Of a stretch of 51,761 bases of DNA, positions 43,496-50,955 are shown one piece after another. Both the position numbers and the translations under genes were made by a program. The stretch spans positions 1 to 51,761 of the forward strand of contig CAZUOO010000002.1 in assembly GCA_964621555.1 (NCBI GenBank), read 5' to 3'. This DNA is from UBA2022 sp964621555 (lineage in GTDB: Bacteria; Patescibacteriota; Dojkabacteria; SC72). The stretch's first letter is position 1. Each line of letters opens with the position of its first letter. The notes beneath the pieces were generated by a model that was not told the origin of the DNA, searched no databases, and saw only the letters and a program-made list of their open reading frames with translations.

Positions 43496-43786
43496 TTAAC
43501 CTAACATACTTTTAATCTTCTCTAGATCAAAGTCTTTCATGGCTTCTTTCTGAAGAATCTTTTGATAGTCTTTGAATGCTTCATCGAACAGTTTCTTTAT
43601 CAAACCCATACTCTCTGGCTCGAGCAATGACTCATCAATATGTAGATCTTCAAACTCCTGTGCAAGATTCATAAATATAACCACACGACCGTCTTTGGAT
43701 GACCCAGATACTTTTTTCTCTCTAAGCTTCTTTTGCATCTGTTTAGCCTCACTCTGCATTTTGAGAAGTTTTACAGGATTTATCAT
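43496..43786 (-). CDS. ybaB: YbaB/EbfC nucleoid-associated protein
   Basis: A 96-residue DNA-binding dimer: LLKMQSEAKQMQKKL at the N-terminus and the GLIKKLFDEAFKDYQK helix. Central segment shortened relative to E. coli YbaB (109 residues). Sits between dnaX and recR as in most bacteria. Confidence 0.88.
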   Translation of the reverse strand: MINPVKLLKMQSEAKQMQKKLREKKVSGSSKDGRVVIFMNLAQEFEDLHIDESLLEPESMGLIKKLFDEAFKDYQKILQKEAMKDFDLEKIKSMLG

Positions 43787-43845
43787 AAATATAATGAAAT
43801 AACTTATCTAGGTAATAATATCAGATGTTATTGTTTAATTAAACA

Positions 43846-45465
43846 TTACATACCTTCAAATATAGCCTCTACCTTCTTGCTCACCTTAACAGGTTCAGCA
43901 GTTTTAGCAGGAGAGGATACTGAAGAAGTTTCTTTGGGGATATTTGCCAGAATGACATCAGCAGATACCTGTTTCTTCTTCTTAACACTACCGTTTACAA
44001 TACACGAAATTTTATAACTCACACCCATTAGATCTTTAATAGCTCCGTTGATAATCTCCCTACTCTTCCCCTCTTCCACCCTATCTTTATAGAACTGGAA
44101 TGGTACTTGAATATTCATTATCCCACCATCAATGTTTAGTAGCTGAGAGTTTCTTAAAATTGCTGCCAGAGGAGAGTTGGTTGATTGTACAATCTGCAAT
44201 ACACTCTTCCATTTCTCTTGTATCTCTTCAAATGTCACATTACCTGGATCAGCAGTTCCTGAATCACTTGGACTATTGGAAGGTACCTCCTCTTCCACTG
44301 TATCGTCCTCCTGTATAACTTCAACCTTTACCTCTTCCTTTTTAACTACCTCCTCCTTTTTTACGACCTTTTCAACTTTAACAGGGTTGCTAACAGTCTG
44401 AGGTATGGAAATTGAATACTGAGATATTAGTAATTCAAAAGAAAGAATTGGAAAAGAAGAATACTTAATATTCTTATCCAAATTAATGAACTCGAAGATA
44501 ACTTTATTAATAGCATTTGTATCCAATCCCTCTAATATACTCCCTATCTTACTACCGGTAATCTTTGCCACCAATACCTTCCTTAACCTCTCTAAAATCT
44601 GTTTAACAAACTGAGAATGATTCACACCATCCTTCTCCACCTGATATATCAAATTAAGGGCATCAACTGATTTACCGCTCACCATATTGAAAACAAAGGT
44701 ATCAACTGAATCATCACTTGTCATTCCAAGTATACTTCGAACTTCATCCTCAGATATCTCCTTAGGATTATCACTCTGAGCCTGACCACTAACCACCACA
44801 TCCAATAGCGACATGGCGTCTCGATAGCTACCTTTAGCATTATGTATAAGGATGTTAAGGGCATTCTCTGAAAAAGTAACTCCCTCAGATTTTGCGGAAC
44901 GTAATATCACACTCTTAATCTGATCTTCACTACCTAATTTAAAATCATATCGCTGACACCTAGAGAGGATTGTAGGGGGGAGTTTATGCACGTCGGTGGT
45001 AGCGAGGATGAAGACAACATGCTTTGGAGGTTCTTCTAAGGTTTTTAGCAGAGCGTTAAAAGCCTCCTTGGTCAACATATGAACCTCGTCAATTATATAT
45101 ATTTTATACTTACCCTCAGATGGTGAAAATTCTAGCTTCTCCTTTAACTCTCTAATCTGATCTATACCTCTGTTTGATGCTGCATCAATCTCTATCAAAT
45201 CCAAGAAACTCCCTGTAGCTATGGCCTTACAATGAGTGCACCCATTACATGGATTTCCATCTTCTCCCATTTTTGAGCAGTTTAGGGCTTTAGCAAGAAT
45301 TCTAGCTGTGGAAGTTTTACCGGTACCACGAGAACCAACAAGCAGGTATGCATTCGCAACCTTCCCCTTCTTAATAGCGTTTTTCAATAGACGAGTCACA
45401 CTCTCTTGGCCGATGAGCTCATCAAAGGTCTGTGACCTGTATTTGTTATATAGAGATTTGGACAT
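43846..45465 (-). CDS. dnaX: DNA polymerase III subunit gamma/tau
   Basis: Clamp-loader ATPase. The 539 residues include Walker A VGSRGTGKTS (43-52), the zinc finger C63, C73, C76, C79, Walker B IIDEVHML, sensor LATTDVHKLPPTILSRCQ, then a tau-like C-terminal part with a Glu/Lys/Val-rich linker (about 365-400). No A-rich frameshift site stands out, so only the full-length form is predicted. First gene of dnaX-ybaB-recR. Confidence 0.95.
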   Translation of the reverse strand: MSKSLYNKYRSQTFDELIGQESVTRLLKNAIKKGKVANAYLLVGSRGTGKTSTARILAKALNCSKMGEDGNPCNGCTHCKAIATGSFLDLIEIDAASNRGIDQIRELKEKLEFSPSEGKYKIYIIDEVHMLTKEAFNALLKTLEEPPKHVVFILATTDVHKLPPTILSRCQRYDFKLGSEDQIKSVILRSAKSEGVTFSENALNILIHNAKGSYRDAMSLLDVVVSGQAQSDNPKEISEDEVRSILGMTSDDSVDTFVFNMVSGKSVDALNLIYQVEKDGVNHSQFVKQILERLRKVLVAKITGSKIGSILEGLDTNAINKVIFEFINLDKNIKYSSFPILSFELLISQYSISIPQTVSNPVKVEKVVKKEEVVKKEEVKVEVIQEDDTVEEEVPSNSPSDSGTADPGNVTFEEIQEKWKSVLQIVQSTNSPLAAILRNSQLLNIDGGIMNIQVPFQFYKDRVEEGKSREIINGAIKDLMGVSYKISCIVNGSVKKKKQVSADVILANIPKETSSVSSPAKTAEPVKVSKKVEAIFEGM

Positions 45466-45518
45466 ACGATATACAATATGGTTTTAAGACACTACCTACA
45501 ATATTATTCTCTAGGTTA

Positions 45519-45540
45519 TTTCTATAAACTGTTATAGAAA
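45519..45540. repeat. Perfect inverted repeat upstream of dnaX
   Basis: TTTCTATAA (45519-45527), loop ACTG, TTATAGAAA (45532-45540): a 9-bp perfect AT-rich stem in the 132-bp gap between the mfd stop and the dnaX start. No T-run follows on the minus strand, so termination is doubtful; it may be an operator 54 bp before dnaX. Confidence 0.55.
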
Positions 45541-45597
45541 GGTTTATGCAGTATATCCAATTATCTAGCCTAAATAGAGAGAGAAGGAAACTACGCT

Positions 45598-47985
45598 TTA
45601 CCTCAAACTTTCCACCGCTTCTTTGAGCATTTTAGAGTATAAGCCGTAACCCACGGTATTGATTACACCTGACTGCTCCTTTCCTAATATATTTCCAGCG
45701 CCTCGAATTTCTAGGTCTCTGTTAGAAAGCAGAAAACCTGCTCCCAAAGAATCAGATTCCTTAAGTGCGTCCAATCTAAGCTCCGACTTGCCCTTTAAAA
45801 CATGGTACATAAAATGAGCGTAGGCTTGCACATCAGCACGTCCAATTCTCCCTCTAATCTGATATAACTGGGATAATCCATATCTATGAGAATCGTCTAC
45901 AATTAAGGTATTAACGTTTGGAAGATCAAGACCGTTTTCAATTATAGTAGTGCTAAGCAAGACATCATACTTCTTATCAATAAAATCACCCATCAACTTA
46001 TTCAACGTTTTCCCACTCATCTGACCATATACAAGCGCTACCTTTATCCCTGAAACCAAAGACTCCAGCTTATACTTAATGTCTTCCAGATCCTTTATTT
46101 TATTATGTAGATAATATACCTGACCACCTCGTATTATCTCTTTTGTAATTGCATCAACTACCTTCTCCCAATCAAACTCACCAAAGGAGTTAACTATCGG
46201 CTTACGGTTATTAGGAACGGAAGCGAGTATACTCATCTCCCTCACCCCGTTTATCGCCAAACTTAGGGTTCTAGGTATTGGGGTGGCAGTTAGGGAAAGC
46301 ACGTTTGTATCCGACCTCTTCCTTTTCAAGACCTCTTTCTGCTTCACACCAAAACGTTGCTCCTCATCTACAATAATTAGCCCAAGATTCTTGAACTTCA
46401 CCCTATCCTGAAGTAGCGAGTGAGTCCCAATCACAATATCAACCGTTCCGTTTTCTAGCTGTGCTAATGTTTCCAATTTCTGTTTGGTATCGACAATACG
46501 TGAAAGCTCAGCGACACGAAACGGATACATCTCAAACCTCTTCACCACATTATTGAAGTGCTGATGAGAGAGAATGGTTGTAGGAGAGAGAATTGCCACC
46601 TGCTTTCCTGCATTAAGCACCGCAAACGCACTTCGCAACGCCAACTCAGTTTTCCCGAAACCTACATCACCCACAATCAACCTATCCATAGGCCTATCTT
46701 TTTTAAAATCTTCTAATATCTGATTACTAATTACATACTGATCTTCAGTATCTTCATGTGTAAAACTTTTTACAAAATCCCAATACTCAACCTCTTTAGA
46801 ATACTCGTCTACAATTGGAGATATTTTTGTGAGAGACCTCACTGCATATAATTGTACGAGCTCCTTTGCGATCTCCATAACATCAACCTCCACACCTTTC
46901 TTCATCCTCTTCCATATCCCACTATTCAATCCAGTTAATGTTGGAGTTCTCATACCCGCGCCAATATATTTGGAGATTTTCGAACACTGTTTAAGTGGAA
47001 TCAATAGTCTATCTTTGCCTGCATAGGAGATTTCAATATACTGCGACCCACCGTTTTCAACAATACCTTTAAAGATTCCAATTCCATGATCTTCGTGCAC
47101 AATGTAATCACCGATTATGAACTTCTTAAAGATATCATCCCCCGTCACCTCCCTACCCTCTTCATAATCAGTTAGGTCAACTTGACCTAAAAGATCGGCT
47201 TCAGTTATATAGAGAACCTTGTTTCCCTGAACGATGAACCCGCGAGACTTCACATCTGTAGTATATTCAACTACTTCAGTGAAAAGAGGTTGAATACTGC
47301 GACTAACATCTGAAAGTGATCCTGAATATATAATTGAATACCCCTGTTTACGATATATGGAGAGGGTTTTCCCCCATACAGTTTCCATATCACGATAGTC
47401 AAGATTAGGGATATTTCTCACACCTAAAGAGTATACATTTACACCATTCACATCCCCTACAGAACCTCGTGACAAACCTTTAATGTAGTACAGGATGAGG
47501 TCAGTACTTTCAAAAGGCTCAATGGAGTATATGATTCTACTGTCGTTATGAAAGCTAACCTCCTCAACCACCCTACTCTTCTGCCTAGTATCTATATCTA
47601 TATAGGCTAGCTCCTCTACAATATTATCAAAGAGAGAGATTCTGATTGGAGCCTCCTCACTACTCGCCCAAAGTATTACCACATCACCGATTACTGAATA
47701 CTCCCCCCTCTCCCATACCCTCTCCACCCTATTAAGGCTATGAGATTCTAATATGGAAGGGGTGAAGCTATCACCCACCTTAATACCTAGAGACTTACCC
47801 TGTGAATTAAGTATGTCCATATCAAACTCACTAACCACCTTAATTGTAGAGCTGATCCCATGATTGTTCTTAATTATATATGGAAGGAAGTGGAGAAAGG
47901 CCTCCTCACTATTTGAAATAATTCCAACCCCTTTTGAAAAAGAGGTACCCCAACCATTAAAATATTTTACTATTTCACTATACAT
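45598..47985 (-). CDS. mfd: Short-form transcription-repair coupling factor Mfd
   Basis: Displaces stalled RNA polymerase. I start at ATG 47985 (MYSEIVK), giving 795 residues; the in-frame TTG at 48003 adds six. Order: reduced UvrB-like part (RVERVWERGEYSVIGDVVILW), RNA-polymerase-interacting CarD-like domain (FIIGDYIVHEDHGIGIFKG), RecG-type helicase with VGDVGFGKTELALR, IIVDEEQRFGV, SLTATPIPRTL and RGRIGRADVQAYAHF. E. coli Mfd has 1148 residues. Much of the N-terminal UvrA-binding module, and the whole C-terminal D7 domain after EQSGVINTVGYGLY, are missing here. Confidence 0.92.
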   Translation of the reverse strand: MYSEIVKYFNGWGTSFSKGVGIISNSEEAFLHFLPYIIKNNHGISSTIKVVSEFDMDILNSQGKSLGIKVGDSFTPSILESHSLNRVERVWERGEYSVIGDVVILWASSEEAPIRISLFDNIVEELAYIDIDTRQKSRVVEEVSFHNDSRIIYSIEPFESTDLILYYIKGLSRGSVGDVNGVNVYSLGVRNIPNLDYRDMETVWGKTLSIYRKQGYSIIYSGSLSDVSRSIQPLFTEVVEYTTDVKSRGFIVQGNKVLYITEADLLGQVDLTDYEEGREVTGDDIFKKFIIGDYIVHEDHGIGIFKGIVENGGSQYIEISYAGKDRLLIPLKQCSKISKYIGAGMRTPTLTGLNSGIWKRMKKGVEVDVMEIAKELVQLYAVRSLTKISPIVDEYSKEVEYWDFVKSFTHEDTEDQYVISNQILEDFKKDRPMDRLIVGDVGFGKTELALRSAFAVLNAGKQVAILSPTTILSHQHFNNVVKRFEMYPFRVAELSRIVDTKQKLETLAQLENGTVDIVIGTHSLLQDRVKFKNLGLIIVDEEQRFGVKQKEVLKRKRSDTNVLSLTATPIPRTLSLAINGVREMSILASVPNNRKPIVNSFGEFDWEKVVDAITKEIIRGGQVYYLHNKIKDLEDIKYKLESLVSGIKVALVYGQMSGKTLNKLMGDFIDKKYDVLLSTTIIENGLDLPNVNTLIVDDSHRYGLSQLYQIRGRIGRADVQAYAHFMYHVLKGKSELRLDALKESDSLGAGFLLSNRDLEIRGAGNILGKEQSGVINTVGYGLYSKMLKEAVESLR

Positions 47986-48054
47986 AACCCCCGATTTTAT
48001 CAATCTATCAATTATTTGTATAATGGTAGTGAAATAATATTAGGTAGATATCCC

Positions 48055-49269
48055 ATGTTTATTGCTCATGGACCATTAAGTGCACTCCTTATGGAGAAGA
48101 TTAGAAGAAGATACTTCAACAAGATTGATGGGAAATTTATTCCTGGATTTATCATTCTAACAATTCTAGCAGGCATTCTTCCTGACTTCGATTTCTTCAT
48201 ACTAGCTGCACAAGCTAAACCCGCCTTCCTACACCATAGCCTCATTACACATACCCCAATATTCTGGATAGCAGTATCGGGAGTAGTATATATAGTACTG
48301 AAGTTTGTACAAAGATATGCCAAGGAAGCTATTGGTACCTTCCTTAAAAATGGGGGTACAAACTTGATTACACTATCACTCCTAATTGGTTCACTATCTC
48401 ACGTATTCTCAGATATGTTCACTGGTCACATCATGATCCTATACCCTCTCACTTCCAAGGCCTTCACATTAACTGCAAATATTCTCCCCATTAATCCAAT
48501 CACCTCATACTTCTTCCACCCGTTCTTCATTGTGGAGTTAGGTATGGTATTAATATTCCTAGCTGTAATAACTCCGCTCCTATTCAATATTCCTCTTAAA
48601 ATACAGCGCATTGTAACAGGGGCATCAATTCTAATTATCACAATACTGCTTGTCGGCACTACATACCTTCATCAAAACACATACAATCCCGGACTACCTA
48701 AAGACAGTAGAGGGATGTATGTATATGACAGGGATGAGGATTACGTCCACGACTATAGGGATTATGATATTAACAACAACGGAATTGATAATATTGAGGA
48801 TGCCAATAGAAATGTAATAGCGAAGAATGCTAAAACCATAATTATGAGCAATACACTTGCCACATTTAACAACCCTAGATTAGAGAGGATTGGATACATT
48901 TCTCCATTTGGCCTCATATCAGCAACGTACTATAAGTCGGGATATACATTAGAGCCTGTGATAAAGAGAATACTTTCAAGTCAAGATCAAGACCTAGATA
49001 TTCGATACAACCTCAATACATACTACGATACGCTCACAGTTAAAGATGGCCTTAGAAAGATAGATAGAGGGGCTCTAAATATAGGTAAAGCAGATTTAGG
49101 AAAGACAATATTTATAATTGTTGATGGAAAAGTGGAGACGGCAGGGATAATAATAGAAGGGGGATATATAGCAACCGTCTTTAAAAATGACAGGAGGCTG
49201 AAACTACATACAATAGATGAGTTTATAGAGCAGTTTAAAGATGGAGCTACTTTAGAAATTGAGCGATAA
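48055..49269 (+). CDS. YdjM-like membrane metal-dependent hydrolase with Ca-binding loop and C-terminal domain
   Basis: From ATG 48055 (404 residues): N-terminal membrane region with about five spans and the DUF457/YdjM motifs MFIAHGPLSALL, AGILPDFDFF and LHHSLITHTP; then an extracytoplasmic stretch with a dockerin-like calcium loop DINNNGIDNIED; then an alpha/beta C-terminal domain (about 270-404) whose PFGLISATYYKSGYTLEP and TAGIIIEGGYIATVF loosely resemble an NlpC/P60 core without its cysteine. A longer frame from TTG 48016 is less likely. Ends inside pth (23-bp overlap). Confidence 0.65.
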   Translation: MFIAHGPLSALLMEKIRRRYFNKIDGKFIPGFIILTILAGILPDFDFFILAAQAKPAFLHHSLITHTPIFWIAVSGVVYIVLKFVQRYAKEAIGTFLKNGGTNLITLSLLIGSLSHVFSDMFTGHIMILYPLTSKAFTLTANILPINPITSYFFHPFFIVELGMVLIFLAVITPLLFNIPLKIQRIVTGASILIITILLVGTTYLHQNTYNPGLPKDSRGMYVYDRDEDYVHDYRDYDINNNGIDNIEDANRNVIAKNAKTIIMSNTLATFNNPRLERIGYISPFGLISATYYKSGYTLEPVIKRILSSQDQDLDIRYNLNTYYDTLTVKDGLRKIDRGALNIGKADLGKTIFIIVDGKVETAGIIIEGGYIATVFKNDRRLKLHTIDEFIEQFKDGATLEIER

Positions 49270-49801
49270 AGGATTCCACCGCTCTACTTAAAGACTCGTC
49301 TAACTTTGTACTACTCTCTGGGGTAAGTTTCTGCAGTACATATTGATCTGAAGGAATAGTTCTATCCACCCTATCATCCACACCAATTCTCAATCTATTG
49401 AATTCAATACTTTTAAGTTTGGACTCAATATCATTCACTCCATTATGACCTTTAGGACTAATTCCAAACTGTATTTTAAATTCACCTAGTTTAATATCTA
49501 AATCGTCATGAGCCAGATATAATTCTTTGTGGTAGTGATCGATACCCTTCTTTGCCATGTATTTGGCAACTACTTCTCCCGACCTATTCATAAAGAGCAT
49601 AGGCTTAATTAGTACAATCTCATTGTCACCTACCTGCGCTTTGGATATCTCACAATCAAATGCGGACTCCCTTTTCCAAGGTGACATAGGTACATTCATT
49701 GAGAGTAGTTCATCATGTAGCTTATCTACAAACATAAATCCTGCATTGTGCCTAGATTGTGAATACTGACTACCTGGATTTCCTAAACCTACAACTATCA
49801 T
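49247..49801 (-). CDS. pth: Peptidyl-tRNA hydrolase
   Basis: Releases peptides from dropped-off peptidyl-tRNA. The 184 residues begin MIVVGLGNPGSQYSQSRHNAGF (catalytic H18), with KPMLFMNRSGE and AHDDLDIKLGEFKIQF (catalytic aspartate), and GHNGVNDIESKL. The start is 1 bp after the ybeY stop, with AGGAAG upstream as a Shine-Dalgarno sequence. Confidence 0.94.
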   Translation of the reverse strand: MIVVGLGNPGSQYSQSRHNAGFMFVDKLHDELLSMNVPMSPWKRESAFDCEISKAQVGDNEIVLIKPMLFMNRSGEVVAKYMAKKGIDHYHKELYLAHDDLDIKLGEFKIQFGISPKGHNGVNDIESKLKSIEFNRLRIGVDDRVDRTIPSDQYVLQKLTPESSTKLDESLSRAVESFIAQFLK

Positions 49802-49802
49802 A

Positions 49803-50228
49803 TTACTTCCTAATTATATTATTTAATATCTCTTCCTGTTTTTTAAACATATCTTCAGAGTCACTCTTTAGTATATCGAATTTCCCTTTATGGTCTAGTC
49901 CATGTATATGCAAAATCCCATGAACAATCATACGTAGTATCTCCTCCATGAACTTTCCCCCACGATATCTTCGATATATATATGAAGGACAGATATATAC
50001 CTCATTACTCTCATCATCTATATTAAAAGACAGTACATCTGTAGCTTCATTAACTTTGCGAAACTCGCTATTCAATCTCTTCATCTCGGTACTTCCCACG
50101 AAGATAATGGAGATTGGCAGTTTGGTGTAGGCGGTGGGGAGAAGAGATATAGCACGAGAGATATTCGTTTTACTTAATGTCGAATATTTATCTAGATATT
50201 TAGGGTTGAGGAGATTAACTATCTTTAT
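49803..50228 (-). CDS. ybeY: Endoribonuclease YbeY without a canonical start codon
   Basis: Metal-dependent RNase of 16S rRNA maturation and ribosome quality control. The zinc motif HGILHIHGLDH is intact and followed by the usual C-terminal helix. The only ATG/GTG/TTG start is GTG 50099, which would remove the conserved first strand and helix. The frame stays open upstream to a stop at 50237-50235, and the stretch LPISIIFVGSTEMKRLNSEFR crosses the GTG as a continuous YbeY match. The probable start is ATA 50228 (141 residues), or another non-standard codon. It follows yqeY by 13 bp. Confidence 0.85.
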   Translation of the reverse strand: MKIVNLLNPKYLDKYSTLSKTNISRAISLLPTAYTKLPISIIFVGSTEMKRLNSEFRKVNEATDVLSFNIDDESNEVYICPSYIYRRYRGGKFMEEILRMIVHGILHIHGLDHKGKFDILKSDSEDMFKKQEEILNNIIRK

Positions 50229-50241
50229 GGGTAATTATAAG

Positions 50242-50685
50242 TTATTTGGAAAGGAGCTCCTTTACCACCTTACTCACCAAAGCCCCATCAGCCTTTCCTT
50301 TGAGCTCCTTCATTGCCAGTCCGATAATCATACCCATTTCACGTATTGTGGCATTTGGAGTACCTTCAAGCACCTTAGATACAACCTTGGTAACGTCTTG
50401 CTCACTCATCAATGATGGAAGGTATACATTTAGTGTATCCATCTGCTCCTTCTCATGATTTGCAAGGTCTTCTCTTCCTCCTACCTTATACTGATTATAT
50501 GCATCTTCAAGTTTCTTAACTTCCTTTCTTACAATTTCAACAACCTGTTCTTCACTTAACTCCCCTTTATCTATCTGTACATTCTTTATGGACGCAAGTG
50601 CCATACCTAGTATTTCAGCACGTGAAATGAGACCATCTTTCCTGGCCTTAAACATATCGTTTCGAATGGAATCAACTATACTCAT
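50242..50685 (-). CDS. yqeY: YqeY/GatB-like protein
   Basis: A 147-residue protein homologous to the C-terminal YqeY domain of GatB: IRNDMFKARKDGLISRAEILGMALASI, EIVRKEVKKLEDA and the end GMIIGLAMKELKGKADGALVSKVVKELL. Function is not settled; it is often next to rpsU. It lies between rpsU and ybeY in the same direction. Confidence 0.9.
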   Translation of the reverse strand: MSIVDSIRNDMFKARKDGLISRAEILGMALASIKNVQIDKGELSEEQVVEIVRKEVKKLEDAYNQYKVGGREDLANHEKEQMDTLNVYLPSLMSEQDVTKVVSKVLEGTPNATIREMGMIIGLAMKELKGKADGALVSKVVKELLSK

Positions 50686-50707
50686 AGTATATAAGTATAT
50701 GAATTAT

Positions 50708-50908
50708 TTACTTAGCTTTTCTGCTTGCGCTCCTTCTTCTTCTTTTTGTTTTTGCGTAAGCTCTTCGCTTCTCTGCATCAACAACAGATTTCTTAACTCT
50801 GAAAGCCTTTTCTCTGTATGTTTCGAGAATCTTCTCTCTAAGGACTTCTCTGTGAAGTCTTCTTAAAGCGCTATCTACATTTTCATTTGAGTGTACTATT
50901 ACTGCCAC
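50708..50908 (-). CDS. rpsU: Small-subunit ribosomal protein S21
   Basis: A 66-residue bS21 with the standard core NVDSALRRLHREVLREKILE and a very basic tail (KTKRRRRSASRKAK). GTG start; a TATAAT and a TATACT box lie 9 and 3 nt upstream. First gene of rpsU-yqeY-ybeY-pth. Confidence 0.93.
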   Translation of the reverse strand: MAVIVHSNENVDSALRRLHREVLREKILETYREKAFRVKKSVVDAEKRRAYAKTKRRRRSASRKAK

Positions 50909-50955
50909 AAAAGTATAATTATAACTAAGTCGAGGTGATTATAGCATATGGTTGA

